Below, one piece after another: positions 40,620-49,733 of a DNA stretch of 64,000 nucleotides (the first letter of the stretch is position 1; the number at the start of each line of letters is the position of its first letter). Where the stretch lies: contig NZ_BPFX01000001.1 of assembly GCF_019655855.1 (NCBI RefSeq), positions 85,659 through 149,658 of the forward strand, written 5' to 3'. The notes beneath the pieces were generated by a model. That model had not been told where the DNA came from, did not search any database, and saw only the letters and a program-made list of their open reading frames with translations. The position numbers and the translations under genes are program-made. Origin of the DNA: Pseudomonas paralcaligenes. GTDB lineage: Bacteria > Pseudomonadota > Gammaproteobacteria > Pseudomonadales > Pseudomonadaceae.

Positions 40620-41726
40620 ATGTCCCTGCCCAAGCTGCAACAGATCCCGCCGAGCATCGCCGCGGTGGCCGACTACGAGCCCTTCGCCCGCGAGCGCATG
40701 AGCGAGCAGGCCTGGGCCTACATCGCTGGCGGCGCGACCGACGAACTGACCCTGGCCGACAACCGCGCCGCCTTCGAGCGCCTGCGCCTGCGCGGTCAGG
40801 TGCTGGCCGACCTGTCCGGCGGCAACACCCGCCTGCGCCTGTTCGGCCAGGACTTCGCCCACCCGATCTTCCTCGCCCCGGTGGCCTACCAGAAGCTGGC
40901 CCACCCCGATGGCGAGCTGGCCAGCGTGGTGGGCGCCTCGGCCTTCGGCGCCGGCATGGTGGTCAGCACCCAGGCCAGCATCGAGCTGGAGGCGATCGCC
41001 GAACAGGCGCAGACGCCGCTGTGGTTCCAGCTCTACATCCAGGCCGACCGCGACTTCACCGCCGCGCTGGTGCGGCGTGTCGAGGCGGCCGGCTACCAGG
41101 CTCTGGTACTGACCGTGGACGCGCCGGTCAGCGGCATGCGCAACCGCGAGCAGCGCGCCGGCTTCGCCCTGCCCGAGAGCATCGAGGCGGTCAACCTGCG
41201 CGGTATGCGACCGCTGCAGGGTGGCGCGCCGGCCGGCGGCGGCCTGCTGCTCGGCGGGCCGCTGCTGGCGGCGGCGCCGACCTGGGACGACCTGGCCTGG
41301 CTGCGCGGCCTGACCCGCCTGCCGATCCTGCTCAAGGGCATCACCAGCGGCCTCGATGCCGAGCGGGCGCTGGCGGCGGGCGCGGACGGGCTGATCGTGT
41401 CCAACCACGGCGGGCGCACCCTCGACGGCCTGCCGGCGACCATCGACGCGCTGCCGGAAGTGGCCGCCGCGATCCAGGGACGGATACCGCTGCTGCTGGA
41501 CGGCGGCATCCGCCGCGGCAGCGACGTACTCAAGGCGCTGGCCCTGGGCGCCGACGCCGTGCTGGTGGGCCGGCCCTACGTGTTCGCCCTGGCCGCCGCC
41601 GGCGCCACGGGAGTGGCCCACGTGCTGCAGATCCTGCGCGCCGAGCTGGAAGTGGCCATGGCCCTGACCGGCTGCCGCGACCTGGCCGCCATCGGGCCGC
41701 AGGTGATCCGCTCGCCCTCGCACTGA
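40620..41726 (+). CDS. FMN-dependent alpha-hydroxy acid dehydrogenase/oxidase
   Basis: 368 residues, GGAGAG upstream of ATG 40620. Same fold as LldD: APVAYQKLAHPDGELASVV, WFQLYIQADRDF, the catalytic LIVSNHGGRTLDG, and LLDGGIRRGSDVLKALALGA. It lacks the membrane-binding features of LldD and looks more like soluble lactate or glycolate oxidase types. Lies 19 bp after piuC in the same direction, so it is likely in the piuC operon. Substrate unknown. Confidence 0.88.
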   Translation: MSLPKLQQIPPSIAAVADYEPFARERMSEQAWAYIAGGATDELTLADNRAAFERLRLRGQVLADLSGGNTRLRLFGQDFAHPIFLAPVAYQKLAHPDGELASVVGASAFGAGMVVSTQASIELEAIAEQAQTPLWFQLYIQADRDFTAALVRRVEAAGYQALVLTVDAPVSGMRNREQRAGFALPESIEAVNLRGMRPLQGGAPAGGGLLLGGPLLAAAPTWDDLAWLRGLTRLPILLKGITSGLDAERALAAGADGLIVSNHGGRTLDGLPATIDALPEVAAAIQGRIPLLLDGGIRRGSDVLKALALGADAVLVGRPYVFALAAAGATGVAHVLQILRAELEVAMALTGCRDLAAIGPQVIRSPSH

Positions 41727-41820
41727 GGCCTTTCTCTCAATAAGCCGCGCCGACTGTGGCTGGCGGCCGAACTCCTGCTTTACTTTAGTGGCTATGTGCC
41801 TCTATTCGGGAGTCGGCGCG

Positions 41821-42684
41821 GTGAAGCTGCCAGTTCTGGGATGCTGCCTGTTGTTGCTGGCCAGCGGCGCCAACGCCGAGGGCGAGCGGCTGCGCTGGCT
41901 GATCAACGACTTCCCGCCGTTCACCGAGGTCGGCCCGGAACTGCCCGGGCAGGGCATCCACGACGACATGCTGCGCTACCTGCAGGCGCACCTGCCGCAG
42001 TACCAGCACCAGTTCGAGGTGGCCAGCTTCGCCCGCACCTATGCCCTGATGGAGCGTGGCGAGCCGGTCTGCCACCCCACCACCCTGAAGATGCCCGGCC
42101 GCGAACGCTCCATGCTGTTCAGCCGGCCGGTGGTACTCCTCGCCTCGCAGCAGGTGCTGGTGCGCCAGGATCGCCTGCCCCGCCTGCGCCCCTACCTGGA
42201 CCCGCAGGGCCGGATCGACGTGCGCCGGCTGCTGCGCGACGACCAGCTGGTGACGGCGATCAGCGAGCGCCGTGGCTACTCCCCCGCCATCAGCGCGGCG
42301 CTGGAAGAGCTGGGGCCACAGCCCCACGTGCTCAAGGCCGGGGTCAAGTTCAACGCGCCCTTCCAGCAGCTCACCGCCGGCTGGATCGACTACCTGTTCG
42401 CCTACCCGGTCGAACTCGGCTGGTATCGCCGCCAGCAACCGGACGGCCAGGACGTGGCCGTGCAGGGACTCACCCTCACCGAGGACCCGCCCTTCATGCT
42501 CGGCCACGTCGCCTGCGCGCGCGGCGCCTGGGGAGAACGGGTGATCCGCGACATCGACCAGCAGCTGCGGCTGGCCGGCCCGCGTCCGCCCTGGACAGAC
42601 AAGGTGATCGAGTTCACCGCCCGCGAAGACCGAGAACACTATGAACGAGCCCTCCTCGAACAGCACCCCTTCGACGGGCGTTGA
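41821..42684 (+). CDS. Periplasmic solute-binding-like protein
   Basis: 287 residues from GTG 41821 with GGGAG nine bases upstream. Signal peptide (VKLPVLGCCLLLLASGANA). Body resembles family 3 extracellular solute-binding proteins (LRWLINDFPPFTEVGP, MLFSRPVVLLASQQVLVRQD). No transporter genes are adjacent. Instead the gene overlaps the next, a diguanylate cyclase, by 44 bases, suggesting it presents a ligand to that sensor rather than to an ABC transporter. Confidence 0.82.
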   Translation: MKLPVLGCCLLLLASGANAEGERLRWLINDFPPFTEVGPELPGQGIHDDMLRYLQAHLPQYQHQFEVASFARTYALMERGEPVCHPTTLKMPGRERSMLFSRPVVLLASQQVLVRQDRLPRLRPYLDPQGRIDVRRLLRDDQLVTAISERRGYSPAISAALEELGPQPHVLKAGVKFNAPFQQLTAGWIDYLFAYPVELGWYRRQQPDGQDVAVQGLTLTEDPPFMLGHVACARGAWGERVIRDIDQQLRLAGPRPPWTDKVIEFTAREDREHYERALLEQHPFDGR

Positions 42685-44320
42685 GGCGCCCCGGCGGTCC
42701 CTGGCCAGGCGGCTGCTCGCCTGGGTGCTGATCATCAGCGCGGCCAACGCCCTGCTGGCGATCTCCGTGCAGCTGTACCTCGACTACAAGCGCGACCTGG
42801 CCGACCTGGAGGAACACCTGAGCTTCGTCGGCCAGAGCCAGAGCCAGGGGCTGGCGGCGGCGGCCTGGAACTTCGACCGGCCGCTGGTGGAAGCGCAGTT
42901 GAGCGGGCTGACGGGCTCGCCCTGGGTGGCCGGGGCCGAGGTGCTCTACGGCCGCAACGAGGAAGTGCGGGTGGCGCTCGGGCAGCGCGTCGACGGCAAC
43001 CGGGACGTGATGACCTACCCACTGGCATTCGACGTCGGCCCGCGCACCGTGCAGCTCGGCCACCTGCGGGTGCTGCCGGACATGGCGCTGATCTACCAGC
43101 GCACCCTCGACCGCGGGCTGGTAGTCGCCCTCACCCAGGGCTTCAAGACCCTGGTGCTGTCGGTGGCGCTGCTGCTGCTCGTCCACCACCTGGTGAGCCG
43201 CCGCCTGACCCGCCTCAACACCCTGCTGCGCGCCTATCGCCCCGGCCCCGGCGCGCCCCTGCAACTGATGACGCCCGGCGAGCGCCAGGCCGGCGACGAG
43301 CTGAGCACCCTGGCCTCCACCCTGGAGCAGGCCCAGGAGCGCCTCGAGGAATACCATCGCAAGGAAGTCGAGCTGCGCGAGCAGCTGGAGGACGAGGTGC
43401 AGCGGCGCACGCGCTTCCTCGACCAGGCGCTGCTCGAACAGCAGGCGATCTTCGACAACTCCCTGACCGGCATCGCCTTCATCCGCGACCGCACCATCCT
43501 GCGCTGCAACACCAGCTTCGAGCAGATGTTCGGCTACGCCAACCGCGAGCTGACGGGCCGCTCCACCCGCCTGCTGTTCCCCAGCCAGCACGCCTTCGAG
43601 CAGGAGGCGACCTTCTTCATCCCGGTGCTGCTGTGCGGCGGCACCTACATCGGCGACGCGGAACTGGTGAAGAAGGACGGCAGCACCCGCTGGTTCACCA
43701 TCCAGCTCAAGTCGATGGACGTGGACGACCCCGATCAGGGCGCGGTGCTGACCCTGCACGACATCACCGTGCGCCGCGACGCCGAGCGCACCCTGGAGCG
43801 CCTGGCCCGGCTCGACGGCCTGACCGGCATCGCCAACCGGCGGACCCTGGACGAGGCCCTGCTCACCGCCTGCCGCAAGGCCAGCCGGGACAAGAGCGCC
43901 CTCAGCCTGGCACTGCTCGACGTGGACTTCTTCAAGCCGTTCAACGACCACTACGGCCACGCCGCCGGCGACGAGGCGCTGGTGGCCGTGGCCCGGGCGC
44001 TGCAGGAGTCGACCCGGCGCCCCTATGACCTGGCGGCGCGCTACGGCGGCGAGGAGTTCGTGCTGCTGTTGCCCGGCTGCGAGGACCCCGGCCCGCTGCT
44101 GGAGAAGCTGCGCCAGGCGGTGATCGGCCTGAACATCCCCCACAGCCGGTCGGAGACCAGCAAGGTGCTGACCGTGAGCATCGGCGCCATCAGCATCTGC
44201 GGCAGCGACCGCTGCGACCCGTCCGAGCTGCTCAACCTCGCCGACGAGGAGCTTTACCGGGCCAAGCACCACGGCCGCAACCGGGTGGCCTGGCGCGCGC
44301 TGCAGCCGGTGGAGGGCTGA
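42641..44320 (+). CDS. Membrane diguanylate cyclase with PAS and GGDEF domains
   Basis: 559 residues. TM1 about 24-46, a periplasmic sensor region of about 115 residues with LAAAAWNFDRPLVEAQLSG, TM2 about 165-185, a coiled coil (LEEYHRKEVELREQLEDEVQ), PAS near 265-385, and a GGDEF domain with intact active site RYGGEEFVLL. I see no RxxD inhibitory site directly before it, and no EAL domain. Makes c-di-GMP. Overlap with the binding-protein gene implies a joint sensory unit. Confidence 0.92.
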   Translation: MNEPSSNSTPSTGVEAPRRSLARRLLAWVLIISAANALLAISVQLYLDYKRDLADLEEHLSFVGQSQSQGLAAAAWNFDRPLVEAQLSGLTGSPWVAGAEVLYGRNEEVRVALGQRVDGNRDVMTYPLAFDVGPRTVQLGHLRVLPDMALIYQRTLDRGLVVALTQGFKTLVLSVALLLLVHHLVSRRLTRLNTLLRAYRPGPGAPLQLMTPGERQAGDELSTLASTLEQAQERLEEYHRKEVELREQLEDEVQRRTRFLDQALLEQQAIFDNSLTGIAFIRDRTILRCNTSFEQMFGYANRELTGRSTRLLFPSQHAFEQEATFFIPVLLCGGTYIGDAELVKKDGSTRWFTIQLKSMDVDDPDQGAVLTLHDITVRRDAERTLERLARLDGLTGIANRRTLDEALLTACRKASRDKSALSLALLDVDFFKPFNDHYGHAAGDEALVAVARALQESTRRPYDLAARYGGEEFVLLLPGCEDPGPLLEKLRQAVIGLNIPHSRSETSKVLTVSIGAISICGSDRCDPSELLNLADEELYRAKHHGRNRVAWRALQPVEG

Positions 44321-44341
44321 TCGCCGCGACGCGCTGCGCGG

Positions 44342-46414
44342 TCAGTGCCAGCGGTACTCCAGGGCGAGCCCCGTCAGCCACTGCCGCCCCGGCGCCGGCT
44401 CGTAGTAGCGGCCGCCCGAGGCATTGACGATCAGCGAGCCGACGTAGGCGCGGTCGCCCAGGTTGTCCACCCGGACGAAGGGCTCCAGCTCCAGGCCGCG
44501 CAGGTGGTAGCGGTAGCTGGCGCGCCAGTTGAATGCCACGTAGCCGGGCGCCTCGGCGTTATTCCTGTCGTCGGCGAAGCGGCGGCTCATGCCCTGCGCT
44601 TCCAGGGCGGTGGAAAAGCCGCTGTCCAGCGGGTTCCAGGCCAGCTCGGCGTAGCCGCTGTGGCGCGGCACGCCGGGCAGGTCGTTGCCCGCCAGGTCGC
44701 TGCCGTCGGCGCCCCGGTAGCTGTCGAAGCGCGCCTGCAGGTAGGTGTACGCCAGGTAGGCGCGAAAGCCCATGCCCAGCTCCTGCTCCAGCGCCAGCTC
44801 CAGGCCGCGCCGCTGGGAGCGGCCGGCGTTGGCGTAGGTGCTGCGGTCGGTGCCCACCTGGCTCTCGCCGGGGACGATCTCGTTACGCACCCGGCTCTCG
44901 AACAGCGCCAGGTCGGCCCGGCCCGAGGCGTGGCGCCATTTCATGCCGACCTCGGCGTTGCGCGACAGGCTCGGCTTCAGCCCCAGGTTGAGCCCGCTGC
45001 TCTGCGGGCGGTAGGCCAGCTCCTGGAAGGTCGGCGTCTCGAAGCCCTGGCCGAGCGCGGCGTACAGGCTCAGCTCCGGGGTCCAGCGCCAGCTCAGGCC
45101 CAGCGCGGGGTTGCTGCGCCGGTAGCGGACCGAGCCGCTGTCGTCGCGGCCGTCGGCGAGGAAGTCGTCCCCGGAGTCGAAGTGGATGCGGCTGTGGCGC
45201 AGGCCGGCGGTCAGGCTCCAGTCCTCCGCCAGCTGCCAGGTACTGATCAGGTAGGCCTCCTGGCTGTCGACCGCGTTGAACTCGTCGCGCTTCAGCTGGC
45301 CCTTGTGCCCGCGCTGGTTGACGAAGCCCCGGCGACGCTCGCCCTGGTAGTCGTAGACCAGGCCGGCGGCCAGCTCCACGGGCAGGCCGAAGGCCCGCGT
45401 CTCCCGGGTCCAGCCCAGCTCGCCGCCGCCGAAGTCCCGCTCCAGCTCCACCACGCCGCCGGCGGCGAAGGCATCGGCACCGGAGAAGGCCTGGTACTGC
45501 TGCACGTAGCGCTGGCCGCCATAGGCCATCACCGTGAGCTTGTCGCTGTCGTTCAGCTGTCGCTGGTAGTTCATGCCGAGCTGGTCGTGGCGCACGCTCT
45601 TGCGCGTGTCGAAGGTGCTTGAAACGGGCACCGCCTGGCGCGGGTCGGCGCGCCACTGGGCGTCGGTCAGGCCGAGCGGGTCCTGGGTCTGCGGCTGGTC
45701 CAGGTGGTTGAACAGCAGGGTCAGGCTGGAGTCCGCGTCGATCTCCCAGCCCAGGCGCAGGTTGCCGCTGTCGCGGCGGGTCTCGCTGTGGTCGCGGTAG
45801 CCGTCGGTTTCCAGGCGGGCGATGTTGGCGCTAATGTCCAGCGCGTCGTAGCGCTGCCCGTAGCGCAGGCGCGAGCGCCACAGCCCGTCGCTGCCCACGG
45901 CGCTGCGGCTGTTCAGGGTCGGCTCGGCCGCCGGGCTGGCGCTGAAGCCCTGGATGATGCCGCCGGAGGCGTTGCCGTAGAGGCTGCTGAGCGGGCCGCG
46001 CAGCACGTCGAGGCGGTCCAGCCCGTCGAGGTCGAACAGCGCCGGCTGGCCCTGGCCATCGGGCATGGTCAGCGGGATGCCGTCCTGCACCAGGCGCACG
46101 CCGCGCACGCCGAAGCCGGCCCGGGCGCCGAAGCCACGGGATGAAATCTGCAGGTCCTGAGCGTAGTTCTGCCGGTTCAGGGCGAGCAGGCCGGGCACCC
46201 GCTGCAGCGGCTCGGACAGGTTGGCGCCGAGGCTCTGCGGCTGCAGCTCGGCGCCGACCAGGGTGGTGCGGGCCAGCGGCTGGCGCAGGTCCTCGCTGTC
46301 GCTGGAGCTGCCGAGGATCACCTGGCTGGGCAGGCTCAGCACCGTGTCGGCGGCCTCGGCCGGCAGGCAGCCCAGGCCGAACATCAGGCCGAGCAGTGGA
46401 GTCGTTCTTGTCAT
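44342..46414 (-). CDS. TonB-dependent receptor, YncD/PqqU-like
   Basis: 690 residues. ATG 46414, AGGGG upstream. Signal peptide ends near PAEAADT. Plug with LQRVPGLLALNRQNYAQDLQ, ISSRGFGARAGFGVRGVRLV, DGIPLTMPDGQGQP and LRGPLSSLYGNASGGII, the pattern of the YncD family, whose E. coli member (PqqU) imports pyrroloquinoline quinone. Barrel ends ALEYRWH. Substrate here is an inference from the family. Downstream of a YeeE/YedE transporter gene in the same direction, but 178 bp and a repeat element lie between. Confidence 0.85.
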   Translation of the reverse strand: MTRTTPLLGLMFGLGCLPAEAADTVLSLPSQVILGSSSDSEDLRQPLARTTLVGAELQPQSLGANLSEPLQRVPGLLALNRQNYAQDLQISSRGFGARAGFGVRGVRLVQDGIPLTMPDGQGQPALFDLDGLDRLDVLRGPLSSLYGNASGGIIQGFSASPAAEPTLNSRSAVGSDGLWRSRLRYGQRYDALDISANIARLETDGYRDHSETRRDSGNLRLGWEIDADSSLTLLFNHLDQPQTQDPLGLTDAQWRADPRQAVPVSSTFDTRKSVRHDQLGMNYQRQLNDSDKLTVMAYGGQRYVQQYQAFSGADAFAAGGVVELERDFGGGELGWTRETRAFGLPVELAAGLVYDYQGERRRGFVNQRGHKGQLKRDEFNAVDSQEAYLISTWQLAEDWSLTAGLRHSRIHFDSGDDFLADGRDDSGSVRYRRSNPALGLSWRWTPELSLYAALGQGFETPTFQELAYRPQSSGLNLGLKPSLSRNAEVGMKWRHASGRADLALFESRVRNEIVPGESQVGTDRSTYANAGRSQRRGLELALEQELGMGFRAYLAYTYLQARFDSYRGADGSDLAGNDLPGVPRHSGYAELAWNPLDSGFSTALEAQGMSRRFADDRNNAEAPGYVAFNWRASYRYHLRGLELEPFVRVDNLGDRAYVGSLIVNASGGRYYEPAPGRQWLTGLALEYRWH

Positions 46415-46504
46415 GGTTGCGGTACCCCTACGAGCGCGGGCCTATGCCACCACATCGGGGCGCCCGGGACCACTGGTCGAAGGTACTGTTTTACCGGGTC
46501 TTAG

Positions 46505-46591
46505 GGTCTGTACGAGAAGTCGTCGAGCGAAGGTCAGGCGAACCCGTTTTTAACGAAGCATCACCGAGCGCAGGCACTTTTCGTACAGCGC
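46505..46591. mobile_element. Short MITE-like element after the YeeE gene
   Basis: 87 bp. Ends GGTCTGTACGAGAAGT (46505-46520) and, read inward from the right, GCGCTGTACGAAAAGT (46591-46576), 13 of 16 identical. Flanks TTAG (46501-46504) and CTAG (46592-46595) fit the IS5-group YTAR target. The right CTAG includes the TAG stop codon of the YeeE gene, exactly as the other element does at dnaJ. Confidence 0.5.
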
Positions 46592-47776
46592 CTAGGGCCA
46601 GGCGCGCCTGAGCACCAGCCCGAGCCAGATGCCGAGCAGGCAGAACAGGCCGAACAGCCAGCCTGACAGCGCCCCGGCCATCACCCCGGACAGCAGCGTG
46701 CCGACGGTGCAGCCCAGCGCCAGCATGCTGCCCAGGCCGAGCAGCACGCCGCCCGCCAGGTTGCGCAGCAGCTCGCTGGCGGTCGGACGACGGGGCTGGA
46801 AGTCCCCGGCCGCCAGCGCGCTGGCCCAGGACGCCGCCACCAAGCCGAGGATGAACAGGCCGTTGTTCGACAGCAGGGCCTGCTTGACCACCGTGGCGCA
46901 GCCGGCGAAGCCGTCCAGCCCCTCCATGCGCGCCGGCAGCAGGCCGAGGCCATCGGCGGCGGTGCGTGCCAGGCTGCCCAGCTCCGCCGTGACGCCGAGG
47001 GGCGCCACCCGCAGGTAGGCCAGCGTGCCCAGGAAGCCGATCAGCACGCCGCCCACCCAGGTCGGCCAGCGCTGGCCGAACAGCAGCTGGCGCAGGCCGC
47101 GTATCCCCGGCCGCGCCGGCTCCGACGGCTGGCGGTGGCGCAGCAGCCAGACGGCCAGGCCGCCGAGCGCCGCAAGCTGCAGCAGCAGGGAAACCCCGTA
47201 GCCCTGCCAGGCGGGCAGCCAGACCACCGGGGCGGACTGGATGCTCGCCAGGTACAGCGGATTCCAGGCCATGAAGCCGAGGGCGAAACCGATCAGCGCG
47301 CCGACCAGTGCCAGCAGCGAGGCGAACGCGCCCTCCCCCAGCCGGTAGAGGTGGGCACTGATGCAGGAGCCGGAAATCGCCATGCCGATGCCGAACAGGG
47401 TGGCGGCCAGCGCCAGCACCCAGCTCAGCGGCCCGACGTGGGCGTCCGGCGGCAGGCGCCCGCCCAGCGGATCGGGCAGGAAGGCACCGAACACGGCGTG
47501 GTAGCCCAGGCTGCCCACGGCCAGCGCGGCGAGCACGCCGAGCAGTCCGTCCGGCCTGCGCTGTTCGAGGAAGTCGCGGGTGACGCAGAAGAAGCAGAAA
47601 CGCGAACGCTGCAGCAGCAGGCCGAACAGCGCGCCGCCCAGCAGCGACAGGCCCAGCGCCTGGCTCTCGCTGTCCGGGCCGGACAGCCGCCAGACGCCCG
47701 CCAGCAGGAGTGCCAGCACGGCCAGCGATACCGCCAGGGCGAGGGACGCGGGCGAAGGCGCGGAGGTGGTGGACAT
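46592..47776 (-). CDS. YeeE/YedE family sulfur compound transporter
   Basis: 394 residues with about ten TM segments. Conserved Cys-containing motifs SRFCFFCVTRDF, ISGSCISAHLYRLGEG, GFAGCATVVK and LALGCTVGTLLSGV match the YeeE/TsuA thiosulfate transporters, in which cysteines guide the substrate. The next upstream gene on the same strand is a periplasmic sulfurtransferase, supporting a thiosulfate or related sulfur role. Confidence 0.88.
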   Translation of the reverse strand: MSTTSAPSPASLALAVSLAVLALLLAGVWRLSGPDSESQALGLSLLGGALFGLLLQRSRFCFFCVTRDFLEQRRPDGLLGVLAALAVGSLGYHAVFGAFLPDPLGGRLPPDAHVGPLSWVLALAATLFGIGMAISGSCISAHLYRLGEGAFASLLALVGALIGFALGFMAWNPLYLASIQSAPVVWLPAWQGYGVSLLLQLAALGGLAVWLLRHRQPSEPARPGIRGLRQLLFGQRWPTWVGGVLIGFLGTLAYLRVAPLGVTAELGSLARTAADGLGLLPARMEGLDGFAGCATVVKQALLSNNGLFILGLVAASWASALAAGDFQPRRPTASELLRNLAGGVLLGLGSMLALGCTVGTLLSGVMAGALSGWLFGLFCLLGIWLGLVLRRAWP

Positions 47777-47827
47777 GGGAGAGTTCCGACAGGAAAAGAG
47801 GATGGTGCGATCAGGTCAGAAGCGTTC

Positions 47828-47869
47828 GGTGCGCGCGGCGCACCCTACGGTGGGCGTCCGGGGACGCCC
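47828..47869. repeat. Two intergenic palindromes
   Basis: GGTGCGCGCGGCGCACC (47828-47844) and GGGCGTCC/GGACGCCC (47852-47869). The first belongs to the same type as 8844-8865. Confidence 0.65.
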
Positions 47870-47881
47870 ACCCGGGCGTGG

Positions 47882-48808
47882 TTACTTGCCGCCCCAGACG
47901 GTGCCGGCCAGGTTGACCACCGGCACGCCGACGGCGTTGCCGTACTCGGTCCAGGAGCCGTCGTAGTTGCGCACGTCGTAGCCGAGGATCTTCTTCAGCG
48001 CGAACCAGGTGTGGCTGGAGCGCTCGCCGATGCGGCAGTAGGTGATGATCGGCTTGCTGCCGTCGATGCCCACCGCGCCGTAGACCTTCTTCAGCTCCTC
48101 GGCGGACTTGAAGGTGCCGTCGGCGGCCACCGCCTGGCCCCAGGGCACGTTGACCGCGCCCGGCACGTGGCCGGCGCGCACGGCCAGCTCCTGCACGCCC
48201 TGGGGCGCGAAGACCTTGCCGCTGTATTCGTCGGCCGAGCGGATGTCCACCAACTGCACGTCGCTGCGCTTCTCCGCCGCCGCCAGCACGTCCGGCAGGA
48301 AGGCTCGCAGCTCCTTGTTGGCCGCCTTCACCACCACGTCGCCGGCCGCAGGGGTCTTGACCCGGTTGTCCAGCGGGCGCTTCTCGGCCTCCCACTTGAC
48401 CCGGCCGCCATCCAGCAGCTTGACGTTCTCCACGCCGTACACGTCGAACACCCAGGCGCCCCAGGCGGCGAACCAGTTGTTGTTGTCGCCGTACAGCACC
48501 GTGGTGGTGTCCGCGGAGACACCCGCCTTGCGCAGCAGCGCCTGGAAGTTCTCCTGGCTGGCGATGTCGCGGCGCACCGGGTCGACCAGGTCGCTGTGCC
48601 AGACGAAGTTCACCGCGCCGGGAATGTGCCCGCGCTCGTAGACGCCGGGCACCACGCTGACCTCGATCACCCGCACCCTCGGGTCGTCGAGGTGCTTCTC
48701 CAGCCAGTCGGTGGTGACCAGCACATCGCTCGCGGCGGCGCTCGCGGCGGCCTGCCACAACGCGCCCAGCGCCAGCACGCCAGCGCCGATCAGGGTTTTC
48801 AGCTTCAT
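47882..48808 (-). CDS. Periplasmic thiosulfate sulfurtransferase (rhodanese)
   Basis: 308 residues, ATG 48808 with GAGGGAC upstream. Signal peptide MKLKTLIGAGVLALGALWQA, cleavage near ASA. Two tandem rhodanese domains; the second has the active-site Cys in ITYCRIGERSSHTWF. The CRIGERS loop is typical of thiosulfate:cyanide sulfurtransferases. Followed by the YeeE/YedE transporter, with 106 bp and palindromes between. Confidence 0.9.
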   Translation of the reverse strand: MKLKTLIGAGVLALGALWQAAASAAASDVLVTTDWLEKHLDDPRVRVIEVSVVPGVYERGHIPGAVNFVWHSDLVDPVRRDIASQENFQALLRKAGVSADTTTVLYGDNNNWFAAWGAWVFDVYGVENVKLLDGGRVKWEAEKRPLDNRVKTPAAGDVVVKAANKELRAFLPDVLAAAEKRSDVQLVDIRSADEYSGKVFAPQGVQELAVRAGHVPGAVNVPWGQAVAADGTFKSAEELKKVYGAVGIDGSKPIITYCRIGERSSHTWFALKKILGYDVRNYDGSWTEYGNAVGVPVVNLAGTVWGGK

Positions 48809-49070
48809 TGCAAAGTCCCTCGTAGAAATGAATCGAACAAGGCGCTCCGCCTTGCGTCGTCGGTGTCGTGCGAACCCTTCAGGCGTGCCAGGTCATCTGG
48901 CGGGCGGCCGGTCCAGGCCACGAGGCGAGCGCGGCCGTAGAGGACTCGAAGCGTGTGGGCATGGCAGACCTCGTGAGCACGTGTCGGCCATCATGGCGGG
49001 CCGGATCACGGGCGGCTTCAGGGTTGAACGGAGAGTCCGGTGATCCGGTGAAGGCAAAGCTAGGAGATAT

Positions 49071-49104
49071 AAAAAAACCAGTTCCAATAATCTTTAGGAA
49101 CTAG
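49071..49104 (-). terminator. Terminator-like hairpin far upstream of the sulfurtransferase gene
   Basis: On the minus strand CTAGTTCC pairs with GGAACTGG (one G-U) around an 11-base loop, followed by seven T. It lies about 260 bases before the sulfurtransferase start, in the 444-bp divergent region 48809-49252, where I see no gene. No coding sequence ends here on this strand, so it may attenuate a long leader or end a small RNA. Confidence 0.5.
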
Positions 49105-49252
49105 CTTATGAACGCCGGATAGGGTTCATTTCCCGCCCGGCGCCACGCCGAGGAGGATTCACGCCCGGGCCGCACGGCCGCTGAGGCCGGCCCCTGAGCG
49201 TTCATCCGACGCCGCCAGCCAGAGGGGCCCCGCCGCACACATGGAGAAACAA

Positions 49253-49705
49253 ATGAGCGCAACGCTGAGACCGGCCACCGAGGCCGACATCGACACCCTG
49301 TTCGACATCCGCACCAGCGTCACCCAGAACCACCTGTCGATGGAGCAGCTGGCCGAACTGGGCATCACCGCCGCCGCCCTGGCGGAGGCCGTGCGCAGCG
49401 GCCCCTGCGCCTGGATCGCGGAGCTGGACGGCGTGGCCGCGGGCTTCGCCATGGTCGACGCCGAGGCCGGGGAAGTGTTCGCCCTGTTCGTCCGCCCGCT
49501 GTTCGAGGGCCACGGCCTCGGCCGCCTGCTGATGGACGAGGCGGAGCGGGCACTGTTCCGGCACCACGACCGCATCTGGCTGGTCACCGACGGCCACGAG
49601 CACATCCGCGCCAACGGCTTCTACCTGCGCCAGGGCTGGACGTTCGCCTGCCGGGTGGACGAACGCGACGTGCGCTACGAGAAGACGCGTCCGCTCCCGC
49701 AATGA
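49253..49705 (+). CDS. GNAT family N-acetyltransferase
   Basis: 150 residues from ATG 49253 (MSATLRPATEADIDTLFDIR), with GGAG seven bases upstream; an ATG four codons earlier lacks a ribosome site. GNAT motif A VRPLFEGHGLGRLLMDEAER and C-terminal NGFYLRQGWTFA. Acetyl acceptor unknown. No operon partners. Confidence 0.88.
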   Translation: MSATLRPATEADIDTLFDIRTSVTQNHLSMEQLAELGITAAALAEAVRSGPCAWIAELDGVAAGFAMVDAEAGEVFALFVRPLFEGHGLGRLLMDEAERALFRHHDRIWLVTDGHEHIRANGFYLRQGWTFACRVDERDVRYEKTRPLPQ

Positions 49706-49733
49706 TGCGGGCACAGCGGTCCGGAAAAATTCG

